In this document: piece by piece, positions 22,698-34,372 of the stretch
Layout of the letters: every line of letters begins with the position of its first letter
How positions within the stretch are numbered: position 1 is the stretch's first letter
Assembly (NCBI GenBank): GCA_020726505.1
Contig: JAHLEZ010000038.1
Coordinates: forward strand, 186,001-250,000
Reading direction: 5' to 3'
Length of the DNA: 64,000 bases
From: Leptodontidium sp. MPI-SDFR-AT-0119
Lineage: Eukaryota; Ascomycota; Leotiomycetes; Helotiales; Leptodontidiaceae
Translations under genes and position numbers: made by a program
The notes under the pieces: generated by a model
The model's input: only the letters and a program-made list of their open reading frames with translations
The model's database searches: none
What the model was told of the DNA's origin: nothing

Positions 22698-23655
22698 GCA
22701 CTCGTCTGTATTGACTCCGCCGAAGACCAGCCGGTGCCGAAGCCTCTTGTCAAGACTATGATCGCAGCTATGAGCGTCCTGATTTCCAAGTTCTAGAATA
22801 CCCCTGACCTCAACGCCGTCGTCTAAGCTATTACAACTATCCAGGGCGACCTCAAAACAATAGCAGAAACGGTACAGTCCACGGCGATCAAAGTTCAGTA
22901 GAATACAATAACGCAGCAGTACATGGCTAGGCCGAGCCAGGAGACTAATCAAGCCGTGAAGGAAGCTGCCGAGACACAACGAATAACCACCGGACTACTG
23001 CAAGAGACGAACGACATAGCTAAAGCGATAAATGATACGACTAAGACGACGAATGATATGGTGAAAGTGGTGTAGTGCGCTCCGCCTTCTAAGGCTTCAT
23101 ACGCGTCGGTATTGAGTAGTAATGCGGCTCCTCTTAGCAGACTAATCACAATATCTACTCAGACATTATCGTTCATTTAAGTACAACGTGAGATCATCGT
23201 GAAGATTATAGACACAACTACTATCGAGAGCCTCCGAGCCAAGAACCCCAGAAACTTACAGAGCCACGTTGATAGAGCGATTGAACAGAGCAGGAATAAA
23301 CACATTGAACGGATCCGCGTTGTATCAGCTAACTAACTAAAAAGCGGAGACCTTAGCATTAAGACGTTAAACAGAAACGATGTATAGGCCTTGAAATAAT
23401 TCGCAAACGACTGGATAAACCGGATTGGAAGAGGCACAAGTATACGGCTGCCGATATATGGAATTCTGGCGCACGGTATAAGGACTAGCTCAATGAACAT
23501 GGAGAAGTTCGACGAGATCAAGGCTGAGCTCCTGCACGACAACAGACCGTTTATACCTAATGCGGACATCAAATATATTGGATGGCATTCATTTTATTGA
23601 ATCCTTGGAAGCGGGAACAAGGAAGGGAGTGTAATTAGGAGAATCCAGGATAGAC
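22698..23655 (+). pseudogene. Tad-like LINE ORF1 (gag-like) relic
   Basis: The frame of the OrsD fragment continues, with several stops, through a hydrophilic helical stretch rich in Gln/Thr/Ala, then KASYASVLSS, SLRAKNPRNLQSHVDRAIEQ, RIRVVSAN, LSIKTLNRNDV, GILAHGIRTSSMN and FIPNADIKYIGW. This is the typical order of the nucleic-acid-binding ORF1 protein of fungal Tad-clade non-LTR retrotransposons. The CCHC knuckles and ORF2 (endonuclease/RT) are not seen, so the copy is 3'-truncated. Stops such as TAG for CAG again fit RIP. Confidence 0.6.
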
Positions 23656-23707
23656 TTGAGTGTTATGTGTTTAATAATGTATACTATGGTGGATCGTATG
23701 ACCCCTT

Positions 23708-24310
23708 TCACCCAGCGTATGAATGAAGGATTTCTCGAAGCAAGAATCGGAGCAAGCCGCTAGTATATGTATCTTCCTTGGGGAAGTACTTCTTATTTAT
23801 GATTGTATAATCCTGTAACTTCTTAAGATTTGGGAAAACCTTCACCGATGCTCCCGTTCGCGGAGTGTCTACGAGATCTACAAGATTCACGTGTGTCTGA
23901 CGAACTCGCTGATTATCGTTAGTCTCAGCTATCTAACGCCCTAATGAATGGAACGCGGCAAATACTTACCTCGTCACACTCCTTTAAGCCCTCAGGCGTA
24001 GGCTCAATATTCAAGATGTGTCACAGATTCTGCCACGAATTTAGGTCTTCCTTATCTGTGCTATAGAGATCGTTGAACTGCTGAACTATTGCTGACTTGA
24101 ACTTCCGCCTCGCTGCCCGCATTTCGTAATTATCACTATCCTATTTAAAGTCATCGTACATGCGATTAAATTCCGTCTATATTGGTGCTGATGAATTATA
24201 GTTAAAGCCGGGATGATCAGCGAAGAAGCTATCGATATGGTCCGTAGGTGGTGGCCCTGCTCGACGTTTTGCATTCGATCGCTTCACAGCCCGTTTCGAG
24301 CTTTGAATGA
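23708..24310 (-). pseudogene. conserved multicopy fungal hypothetical protein, two exons, decayed
   Basis: Exon 1 (about 24310-23970) reads RRAGPPPTDHIDSFFADHPG, FNRMYDDF, ARRKFKSAIVQQFNDLYSTD and EDLNSWQNL. A 73-bp GT-AG intron (23897-23969) leads to exon 2: THVNLVDLVDTPRTG, NKKYFPKEDTYTSGLLRFLL, ending at TGA 23708. I recall the phrases VNLVDLVDTPRTG and GLLRFLLR from a very common uncharacterised family, present in many copies in Pezizomycotina genomes. Exon 1 carries three stops, at least one apparently replacing Trp. Function unknown. Confidence 0.55.
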
Positions 24311-26300
24311 AAGACTATTACGCTATGGACTTAGCAGTGTAGAAGAGAGAAAATACGGTTAGTAACGTACCTCGGAGCTACTATCTTTCTTGAACTTATT
24401 ATGAGCAAACTTGTATCTCGATCTAAACCGGCAAGTACTAGACTTAATATACTAGAAACAAATGCCGCCACGTTTTGTGTTGTTCATCGTCAAGTGAGGG
24501 AAGCAATATTTGTTTAGTGTTAATTAGACTCCTTACATAGCTCAATGTCCGTTAGGTCGATTAGGTATGTATGGAAATTAGAAGTAATGAGATGGAAGAG
24601 TAAAGAAAGAAGGGAAGGAGGCAGAAGGGAAGTATCAGCCTACGAACGTGTTATTATAGAGTACTTAGAGGACTTTGCGGATTGAAAGTAGCTATTGGTT
24701 TAAAGTATTACGGAGTGATGCGATAGCTTCTGGAGCTTTGGGTGCCCCTACACTGGACCCAGCTATCATACGGCTAAAAATACTAGGCAGAGAGGCATCT
24801 GATAGTGCTAGGGAGTCCCCTGAGGCAGCTTGATCAATAATAACAGGTGAAGTATGACGAGATATGATTTTGATGGCGGTATAGGCAAAATTGACGACTT
24901 AGTGTGTGCTTTAGATGAAGCTTGAAGAGCTTTTAATTATCCTGCCGCGCTTCACCGCCTGAGTTTTGGCCTATTAGAGCCAGTTTTTCCGCTTCGGGAT
25001 TGTTAAAATCTTAACCGAAGTCATCAAGAAAGTATTAACATCCCTATCTACAACATGACCTTATAATCACTCAAAAATAACTACTCCGCTGATTAAGGCT
25101 TATCAGCGAAGACTATTACAGCTGATTGACTTAGGGCTAGGGCTAAACTAATTGACTTATGAGAAATCCGTCGCTGACTTACCCACTTTTAAGCCGGCTG
25201 ACTTACTGGACACTCTGTGATTTAGCTTAGGACGTTTATACTATTGTCTTATACCTCAAGCAATTCAAAGTGGATCGCAAGATTAAGGATAAGAACCCAC
25301 AAGATAAGGAAGACTTTATATTATTATCGTCAATAGGGCTAAAGCCATAAGAATAAGTATTAGCTTTTGGATGTAAATATGGCCGAGAATCTAAATAGTA
25401 GCGTCGGCTTTCGTATTAACAAAGTGTATATTATTAGATTAGTTTAAACTTTCGCTATAATACTTAGTAAGAACGTTGTCAATTATTTTAATACTAAGCA
25501 GGAAGTTTACTAAGTAGCCAGAGAGGTAACATCAAAAAATCTATATTACGAGAGCGAGACCCGTGAGAAGCTCGTCTTATAGTACGATAATAACGGCCAA
25601 TTATTACCAAGGACAGGTCTGAGATTATAGAATCTATTATAAGACATATCTCATTTGTAATTAGAACACAAGAGTTACAAGGTAAGTCCTCGAAAGCGCT
25701 TAGAAATCCGGCCGAAGACAGAAAGGGGTATACTCAAAATGATACTATACGGCTATTTAATAATATTATTAAAGCTACTTATAATTCAGATTGTATTCTT
25801 CAGGTTTATTCTCAGCTCGGTGCCTTCAACACTTATACTTATTTATTATATAATTATTAAATATAGTCTTGCCCTCCGTTTTACGCTTTTAATTAAGCTA
25901 AAGAAGACGTAAATCCTAAATCTTTAGCTTAATTAAAGGACGAGCATCGCTAATAAAAGATTTTAATTTATAAAATGCATAATACCTCTAAAGAGAAACA
26001 ACTAGCTTGTATTATAAGATGCTCTCAAATCGAATTCACTTAACCTAGTTATTACGCAAGACTATCTTAAATTAAATTGGAAATCTAGGGAGGCCGGCGG
26101 ACTCCTTAGTAAATTTAAAGTTTTCTCTAAGGCTGAAGTCACCCCGCACACATTAAACCCAGGAGAACTAATTTGCATAACTCGCACAATTCCACTCAAT
26201 AGAATTTGAACAAGCATCGTCCAGACGGGTCCGCGAGTCGGTCTAGGTTTTAACTTTCCTCTACATCCGCGCTAGCACTGAACCACGTTACCTTCAAGAC
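24311..26300. other. AT-rich decayed block, no gene recognised
   Basis: All frames are dense with TAA/TAG; TpA is very frequent and no protein motif survives. Repeated fragments such as GCTGACTTAC occur twice near 25174-25206. I see no LTR pair, TIR or RNA gene. Confidence 0.5.
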
Positions 26301-26309
26301 TATGCTGTT

Positions 26310-26700
26310 ATGTCAATAAATACCACTGGTCTCAAACAGTATAAACCTTCCACTCTCCACTATAACCTCCGACTACACGTTGCTTGGGTTTTCTACGTCC
26401 TCTCCATAGTCTGGACAGGCTTAGCTGTGCTATTTGGGCGCAATCGGTGCATTCATGATATTGTTTACTTCTGTTCGTGGATATTAATAATCAGACCCCA
26501 ATATCTGCATTCAGCTAACGGCTAATAGTCCGCCTCCACCTGCCTCTTTATCTCCTCTGTCATTGTATCCGTCGTACAACAGGGTGGGGCGGGATTTATA
26601 AACGACGCTGGAAACGGTGAAATCTCGGCTTCTAGTACAAGTGGACTTCCGGCCTTGACATGGAGCGCTTTCGCACTAAGCTCGCTTTTAGAAGTACGAA
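26310..26700 (+). pseudogene. SUR7/PalI-like membrane protein remnant
   Basis: The first frame reads YNLRLHVAWVFYVLSIVWTG, then LAVLFGR. A helix beginning with a short basic LRLHVAWxFY run followed by a TGLAxL loop is typical of one transmembrane segment in fungal SUR7/PalI proteins (eisosome or pH-sensing membrane proteins). After a frame change the sequence reads STCLFISSVIVSVVQQG, GGAGFINDAG and LPALTWSAFALSSL, compatible with the later helices. No complete frame exists and the N-terminal exon is not visible. Confidence 0.4.
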
Positions 26701-28308
26701 GTAGTTCTGCATGCTAACGTGGGCGGGGACATTGTAGATTTGAGAGAGAGTATATAAATACTCATAGAAATCCGTTGATTCTTCAAAAAACTGTGGAATA
26801 TTGGAGAATAGATTAAGACTTTTCCAGTATGAAGATGGATCCTATTGAATTTCAGTGAATTTCAATCTCGGGGGATTATCAAAGGTGACTCAGTTTGGCG
26901 GAGCCATCTGAATTGACGTTCACTTCTCTTGTCTATGGATTTCTCTAATGCTTTGGGTTCAATGCGGACTTCAAGCCGAAGTTTTTATTGAATTTTATGT
27001 TATAGTCGGTCCAAGCATTCAACATATACGGGTTAATTGGCATTGGCCTACATAGGCATTAGATATTATATTGAACAGCACATGCTTTTAAAGATGACTA
27101 GATCTAACCTAAATGGAGAAACCAGTAGGATAACGAGTACGCGGTGACACTATCTGGAACAGAACAAGCCTCTAATCCCATGGGTCTCATACGAATTGAT
27201 GACTTGAAAATTCGACTTCAGCCCTCTAGTGCTAAATTCACCATCGTTCGGTTTGATGGTCATGCTTGGAAAGAATTAAGCATCAAGCTTGTTGTGGACA
27301 AAGGCGATAAAGTTGTGTCTACTAAGTCATAGTGCTCTATTTAAAGATGAGTTTAAGACAATTGAGGCTAAAAGGTAAAGGCGAGAGAGGGCAGCGGCGG
27401 ACAGCAGCTTTTGCTATCTCACTCACTATTACTCTCTATTCGATGCCCCTCCTCGAGAGGGAGGATGGGACTACATATACCTGAATGATGATGTACAGGG
27501 ATCAAAAGGAGACACTACTGGCCATATTTGCTTCCATACTATTGCTGGCAGTCCGTCACTTCCTAGTGCCTTCAAAGACTGTGCCGCAAACACTCTTCGT
27601 TCCATCTCCTCCATCGAGAGGCATGGCATTGATAGCAGAGCCCGCTGGGGCCGTGGGCCGTGGGCCTTCCTCCTCTATCACCGCAGGCAGTGGGGGGGAA
27701 GAAGATGGCTAGCAGGAAGTGACTCACTTTGTTGTACATCGCATAATGGAGATTAGGCATTTTCCCGATCTAACAGGTTTCTTTTTAGTGTTCTTTCCTC
27801 TCAAATAAGTGCAGCCTCGGGGGAGTGCATTGTGGAAGCCACTACACGGGATGTGATATAAGGTGTTATCTTGTTACTACATCTATAAGAACCAATAACG
27901 ATCTTTGACACTACTCTTGTTGCATGTCGCCTGTGGAACACACCTCACGTAGCACAGAGTCCACGGAATAATTTTTACACAACATTCATTAGTAGGCATG
28001 TATTAGAACCAATGATATTCATCAGCAATCCTTTTGTTGCACATCGTTGTTCACAGTCCGTTTTGAAACTAGGTACCGAGTTGAGGCTTGCAAGTGTGGG
28101 CTCGATAACGTTAACCGTCTCGGTAATGATGACTGAATATCGTTGTGAGATCTAACCTCTACCTACAGTTAGCAAAGTAGCCGGGGTATACACTAGTTCC
28201 GCTGTTCGCCTGCTGTCCGGAATGTAGTCCGCGAAGAAGCCGGGGGATATGCAGGTCACACTTTCCACCTGCAGTCAGTCAGCAAAGCAGTCGCCTACAG
28301 CAGTTCAA
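26701..28308. other. intergenic region, no gene recognised
   Basis: Small open frames (27144-27332 and 27485-27712 plus) have no motif or splice-supported extension. Two GC-richer stretches near 28150-28300 share AGCAAAG(C/T)AG fragments but no clear repeat unit. Nothing further can be supported. Confidence 0.4.
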
Positions 28309-30644
28309 GGGTGTCACTATCTTGCTCCACGCCAAGAATCTCAAGACGCTGACAAAAGACTCGACCTGGGTCGGTATGATGACGCGGTTCCGGAAGTATT
28401 GGTAGAGCACGGCCGATGAGGCATACAGTTCTGCTGACTTCTACTACGATGTTGGGAAGGAGGTCTGTCCTAGTCAGACTTACCTGTCGACGAAAGATGT
28501 TGGCAACTCGCCCCCAGCGGAGATCCTGCTTTGGAAGAAATGTTGCTTGGAGAGTTATTGTGCATAGTTTCGGAATAGTGGGAAATCGGATCCACGCAAG
28601 CAGACCCTGTACCCAACTGCTATGCTTGGGGACACTGTCTCTATGGGAGTCGAGCCTGGAGTCAGTTCATAGCAGCGTTCTGGGGGCCTTCTGCACAGCC
28701 AATTTTACAGCAGTGTGAAAGAGGTGTTTGCGGCTGGGAACCAATACCACTTCACCAACACTGCTATTAAAACGCTCGCCTTGGATCCGCAGTTACGGAA
28801 GACCTGGCAGCATTTTGGGGCGGGTCTCAGTCATGACCCTGTTGCACTCATCAAGGCGTACCTCTATGCCAAAGCTCGGTGCCACCACGGGATTCAAGGT
28901 TCAATACGGAAATCATTTGGGGTCCGAGAGGAATATCGTGTCTTCGTTGCCCTTTTTAATGCCATAGATCGCCATTTTGAGACATTGAACCTATGTCAGC
29001 AAAAAATTCCTTCTGCTAGTGAAGAGCTGCTATATACTACCCATCCAACTACGACGGTGCTGTCTTGGTACCGGTGGAACATCAACAAGTTCTGTGTCGG
29101 GTTTGAGATGGTGTATAGCTTGAGTGGGCATCAGTGGGTGACGGGGGAGCACACACGGATGATGTTGATGTTTCTTCGCTGCCTTCGGTTCTCGTACGGA
29201 AGCGGTCATCCAAAAGAAGCGGCTGGCTGCTGGCGGGACGTTCGGTATACACCTGATGGCAATGCTCCCAGTAGGTTTTGTAGGACTGAAGGGCTTGGAT
29301 TTCAAGTGACTATGCCTCAGTACGGGTACCTATGGTTTCTGGAGAAGATTGACTGGGAGACTATGACCTTTAAAGCGCCACATGGGCAGTATATGCTCTT
29401 CAACAACCCATCTATACAACAAGTATACCGTGCGCGGTACAATCAGATCCACGATGTTCGAGAGGACTTTATTCGGGTGAACAAGATCCAGCAGTTGATA
29501 CAGCAATTTGAAGGAATCCCTGAATGCCAAGACCTTCTCGGGCATGTCCTTTAGCAGATCTGCTTTTGTGTGTTCCGAAAGGGCGTCTTTCAACACATCA
29601 AACACTTTGTAAAGAAAGGGAGTGTTGAAGAAGCGCTTGCTGGGAAGGTGCCGCTGTGCTGGCTGAGTGTCAATCGTATTCTGCGGCCTCGACATGGTCC
29701 CACTCTTCTTGTCAAGGGAAAACGGCTCGCAGTGCAGAGCATTGACGTGCTCTTTGCATGGCTCTGGGAATGGAAAGGCGGTCAATTCCAACGCAGCTTT
29801 GAGACGATCACACTTATGCGGGGGAAGCATCATGCGCGAGAGTGGAAGCAGAAGCTGAAGAGCTCGTTTGTAAAGAGTCATTGGCTCTTGCGCTATCCAC
29901 AAAGGGATCCGTTTATGAAGCATCAAGGTGGGCAGGTTTGTTAGTGGTCAAGTTACCATACTGGGGTGCATGCATACTACCAGCAGCAAGAAGAGCAGCA
30001 TGCCTTACCGCAGCCATTCCCTGCGTCTCACATGCACCGCTATCCACTCGAAGGGTGGAGTTAGTCCCCAGGCGCCACGTCGTATATGCCATACGAGATC
30101 GAGCCTGAGTATGACCTGGCCGACTTATCCGAAAGTGAGGTGTATGAGCAGGTTGCACAACTTGCTGCTGAGAGACAGCTCGTTCAAGGTCTTGGAATTC
30201 TTGGTGACAATGCGGCACTCAACGCTACAGCCGCGGACTTTGAGGTATATTGTATTAATGTTGAGCACCAAAATCGACTGCTTCCATGGACAAGGTGGAG
30301 CGGGTTCGAAGGGAGCTCGATAAGGACAGAAGGAAACAACAGTCCCTAACATATCGGCGGAGGCGAGTTCGGTTCTCGTCTAATAACGAGGAGCATTCTC
30401 CTGGCGATGTGACGTCGGACGAGGAGGGGCTGGATCTCTATACGCAGGGGCAGGAGAAAGTGGTCCACGGCAAGGCGGAAGAGCTGGAACGGTGCTTGCC
30501 GAGGAGGCTGAAGCTGAGAGGCGGCGGAAACGGCTGTTGCAAGACAAGCACCAGGAACGACGGCAGTCGGCAGAGGCAGAGGCTCGCCTCTTGAAAAGGG
30601 AACACGTAACTATAGCTTGGTGCTTTTGGCGCGTAGACATTTAG
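28309..30644 (+). pseudogene. large uncharacterised fungal protein, nearly continuous decayed frame
   Basis: Over about 2 kb one frame (to about 30292) has fewer than ten stops. It reads FYYDVGKEVCPSQTYLS, LLWKKCCLESYC, LYPTAMLGDTVSM, FYSSVKEVFAAGNQYHFTNT, AYLYAKARCHHGIQGSIRKS, FGVREEYRV, WYRWNINKFCVGFEMVYSL, MLMFLRCLRFSY, EGLGF, FLEKIDWETM, FNNPS, DFIRVNKIQQ, PLCWLSVNRIL and DVLFAWLWEWKGGQFQ. A -1 shift near 30292 continues into a Lys/Arg/Glu-rich tail. I believe this is one of the long hypothetical proteins present in many copies in Pezizomycotina, but know no name or function. The stops and shifts mean it is dead, yet far better preserved than the AT-rich blocks. Confidence 0.6.
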
Positions 30645-31625
30645 TTGGTTAACCGCTACGATTCAATATAAGATAATAGAACACGAACACGACGCGTCTC
30701 GCGAAACGAGAGGTATGCTCCAACTGGCAGAAAACCCCTTTAAGAATCCCAGGTCAGTAAGCGGTCATTATGATGGACTGAAGGGGACGCGCGGGCTCGA
30801 GGGGGTTGTTGAGCTCGGTAGAGGAGCCAATGATTACGGAGCTAAATCAATGCGAGTCGGATTGATTCGAGTAATATTATAAGGATAGGCTGGGAAACCC
30901 ACCGAACCACTCCTCGTCAGCAACGCCCTCTCGGCACGAAAGTCAATGTACGATAGGCTTGTGCGGAGGATGAGTTTGCTGTTGAGTGGGGACGCATATG
31001 CGAGAGAGTATTGAGGAAGAGGATGCAAAGAAAGCAGGAGGAGATCAAAGAGGCCAAGGAGGTAGATCAGGGAGTGAAAAAGTATAAACTCTCAAAGACC
31101 GAAATCACATGACTTATTATTGACTTGTGCATCTCCCTGCCTCGACAAATCCTCCTTGGGAACCTCACTTGCCTTTTCCTAATCCCGCTTAGGCTTCGCC
31201 CACTGTACTGCCCGTGCTCCTTTTTCTGACTGTCCCCCACCAAAATCGTATGCTATGCTCTTCCACCACATCCCTCAAACGGCCACAACGCTCTTTTACT
31301 CTCAATCTTCTAATGCCAGCCTCGAAGTAACGGTTCCAGTCACGGGTTTCTTACGATGATTTCTTTGTACATCTGGTATCACCAATCCTTGCGTTGGTTT
31401 CACTCATAGTGTGTGCAATAGAGAGATAAATACAGCTCGGAGCGAAGGAGAAGAGGATTGCGCCGTAATTGATTTCAATCATAGTGTTGAAGGGGGGCTG
31501 GAGGCGCTTGAAGAGGGTTCGAAGGATCCCGAAGGAAGCTGATAATGACAGGAGCTTGGTCGTGGGATGATGTCCAGTAATGTGTTAGGCAATGTCTTCC
31601 TTCTTTGGGCCCCTTGAAGCCTTTT
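30645..31625. other. intergenic region, no gene recognised
   Basis: Mixed composition, no motif or long ORF; the right end is the 3' flank of the minus-strand gene that stops at 31626. Confidence 0.45.
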
Positions 31626-32834
31626 CTATCCGCCGCCTTGGGACGGCCCAGGTACCACACTCGAACACAACGATAGTACCTGAACGTCCTTAATTCGCAC
31701 GGAAGAAGTAGCGGAGATATGTCCTCGAGCGCGAGGGGTACGCTGTTTCTTCACAGTAGATCCTGATCCTGTGTCGTTGTCCCATTTACGTTTCGGGGTT
31801 GGGACGGGCGGGAGTTGCGGGAGTGTGCAGGTAGTATTCAAGGGGAATTGTTCGAATATTGCCCGCAATGCACCTCGTCGACCTGGTTCCTCCATGAAAT
31901 TGAACCATGGCGAGCGATGGATAGTTATATTCCCAATTAGATTGTATCCTCCTCTAATAATCGAATCGAGGAACGACGAAGGGATCTGCACCGACAGTCG
32001 TTGGATCCAGTGTATATGTACCACCATGATTTGAACCTGGGACGTCGTTATATTAGTGCTGGGAAGCTCAGGAGTAGGCCAGAGACGCCGCATACCTTGT
32101 ATGATTTTGCAAACGGACGTGCGAGGCGCTGCTCATCTGCCAATGCAAAAAGTGTGTAGAGCTCTGTCGAATTCAGCTGCGACTCGTGCCGTCGCCTGTT
32201 TCGAATGAGGACTGCTATGGAGTGTCCATTTTCCACATCTCGTCCAGTCAGAGCTGTCTTGACACCCTGTGTGCGAGTATCGCCAGTGATGCGTAACGCG
32301 CTCTCCGCTCTGTATGTCGTGTTAGCACGGAGAAAATACTGGGCGCATATAGAGAGAGTCTACCTTTGAAACGCAACCCGATTCTCCGAGTGCTGCTTTC
32401 CCAACGCCTGTGCCCAGCACGTGGATAAACTTGTGACCCTTTCCGAACATACTTTCGCCATCTCAGGCCGGGTCTGAAAGTCGCGTGGAAGGCATCGTAT
32501 ATTTCCCTGATATGTGGTTGTGGCGAAGAATGCGTCTATCGCCAAACACGTTTCAAGGGACGGTCGAATCGAGCTCTCGTCTTCTTCTGCCAGGCTGATA
32601 TGGAGGTCGGAGAGCTGTAAGTCGGTAAGAGTTGTTTTCGAGAGATTGCTTAGCAGTTTGCGAATAGTGTACTGCCATGAGGGCGCCGCAGACGGTGATT
32701 TTGAAGATCGTGTGGATGCGGGGAATCGACTGGGATGAGGGGTTGCTGTTTAGTCTCTGTTAGCATCGGTCGATATATTCTAAGCAAGTGAGGCTCTGAC
32801 CGGAATCTGCAATTGCTCCCTCGTTGACAGACAT
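31626..32834 (-). CDS. uncharacterised protein, four exons (divergent pair, left gene)
   Basis: Model: complement(join(31626..32036, 32096..32309, 32364..32745, 32801..32834)), 346 aa, introns of 59, 54 and 55 bp, all GT-AG, all keeping frame and each removing a stop. The protein begins MSVNEGAIADS, has a helical N-half (TIRKLLSNLSKTTLTDLQLS), a Cys/Trp stretch (SLSTCWAQALGKQ), then RNRRRHESQLNSTELYTLFA and ALADEQRLARPFAKSY. It ends with a Pro-rich stretch followed by a basic, nuclear-localisation-like run (PTPKRKWD, VKKQRTPRARG). No transmembrane segment or signal peptide. I do not recognise the family. The clean splicing suggests it is, or recently was, functional. It is transcribed away from 33062-34372 across a 227-bp gap. 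Confidence 0.6.
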
Positions 32835-32937
32835 GAAACCGACTGCTGCGATTGATCTTCGTGAGGATGGCGTTTCCTTCGGTGTTTATTGCCGTTCTGT
32901 CTGCGGACTGACGAAAGTGACGCAGAAAAAATATCGC

Positions 32938-32945
32938 TTACGTAA
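32938..32945. promoter_or_regulatory. TTACGTAA palindrome in a bidirectional promoter
   Basis: The 227-bp gap between two divergent start codons contains the palindrome TTACGTAA, a typical AP-1/Yap1-like bZIP half-site pair in fungi. It is 104 bp from the left start and 117 bp from the right start, so it could serve both genes. An 8-mer in AT-rich DNA can occur by chance. Confidence 0.3.
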
Positions 32946-33061
32946 TTCAACTCCTTAATTACAAGGCATTAAGCATTCTTGAGTCAACGCGAACTTCAAA
33001 GCTAGGACTCGAAGACTTTTATTCTTAGCACGTATCTATCTGTACTGTTTGCATATATACA

Positions 33062-34372
33062 ATGACTATACACACTCCAGCTGATGTAGAGGAATTCTTT
33101 CAACGGTTCCCCGACTGGCCAGAAGATTCCCTGGAGCACAGAATTGACATCGAGGCTGGAAGTCGGTGGACAATCCGTGACATTGGCACATTTCAGGTTC
33201 TGCGTCTAGATAGAGGAAAGGACTTTCCCGTATGGCTTCAAGAAAAGTATATGGAGGCTCGGGAGAGGGTCAAGGAGAGCAGCGAGATCCAGAGAGCTAT
33301 CCGACTTCTAGGCACAAACTGGAGACGACTCAACCGGGCCGCGTTAATTGAAGTATCTGGTTCTTTCGCAGCCTTCTTCAGCCTCCTTGCGGAAGTCATC
33401 GAACAGCCCCCTACGCCTGCGCCAGATCGCTACCTGAGAGGTATACTCCCCACGGCTCAAATTCCACAGCAGTCTAGTCAAGGATCGTCATCTTCTGGTC
33501 CACCTTCCTCGCCTCTCGAACCTCCACCCAAGAGGATGCGAGGCTAACGCTATTCTGACAGCTATCACCCATCTAATGACTCCGTCGATGAATCGGAGCA
33601 GTCCCGCTATGACGAGCAGGTAAAGGCTGAGCCTGTAACCAACGCTTGCTTCTATCACTTTCTCGAGTGTGTGACTGAGAACTCAAGACAAGAGGGGGAT
33701 GACAGGTTCCGGCTTGAATGGGCACTTACGCAAGACTCCTTTCATGTTCGAACGCTACACGCTCATTTTTCTTCGAAGAACGACGGGAGTCTTGTTCATA
33801 GAGACAATATATCGGGCCAATGGAAGCGGCAAAGTGACATTTCTTACTGCTCGATTGAGATAAGCTACTGAAGTCTTTTGATCGGAAGCATCTGACGGCA
33901 TTCTAGGCCAAAGCTCGCCACGATACTGCAACTAAATCCGAGGAAACTCAAGCGCAAGAAGCTTCCCATATGGTTGGAATGTACGCACAACGGTTGTCGA
34001 TTCTACAACCTGGGAATCTCGGCTCTTGGAATGTGTCAGTATAAATCTCGCTCTCGGCCTCCTTTCTACCAAAGAAAATGTCTTCAACCTGCACTAAACC
34101 AGGTTGGCTAATAAGTAGTTAGCATTCCACTGGCCACTGCGTCTCAGAACAATGCTTTCCTCCTTCTTGGCACCTTCCCTCCTGAATATGCGAAGTATCT
34201 CAAGACTGGAGAGCAGTCAGCTCACTCGGCGTTTCCTGAAATCCAGGAGTACGGGCCATTTGATCTCAAAGATGCTGCGGATTTTGAGATTATGAGTGAA
34301 ATTATAGTCGCGCTAGTATTGCAGATACAAAGCTTCGGCTCTTTTCCTCGCCCTTCGGACACGGAACCTTGA
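33062..34372 (+). CDS. uncharacterised protein (divergent pair, right gene), middle splice unresolved
   Basis: The start is MTIHTPADVEEFFQRFPDWP at 33062. The first block (to about 33486) has helical segments (FPVWLQEKYMEARERVKESS) and a Ser/Pro-rich tract. A probable intron 33487-33580 avoids a TAA and leads to a charged block (VDESEQSRYDEQVKAEP, FYHFLECVTENSRQEGDD). Two TGA codons (33869-33871, 33893-33895) must then be spliced out or are mutations; no good donor was found. The frame resumes with ATILQLNPRKLKRKKLPIWL and ECTHNGCRFYNLGISALG. A clear 100-bp intron (34033-34132) joins it to NNAFLLLGTFPPEYAKYLKT and a final acidic segment, stop 34370-34372. Family not recognised. It is either a four-exon gene with an odd intron or a recently broken gene. 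Confidence 0.45.

Noticed and set aside
25125..25145. Telomere-like TTAGGG words
   Set aside because: Only isolated TTAGGGCTAGGGCT, no tandem array; it does not mark a chromosome end.
26310..28308. Several 60-75 aa open frames as small genes
   Set aside because: Apart from the SUR7/PalI-like stretch, none shows a motif, signal peptide or splice-consistent extension.
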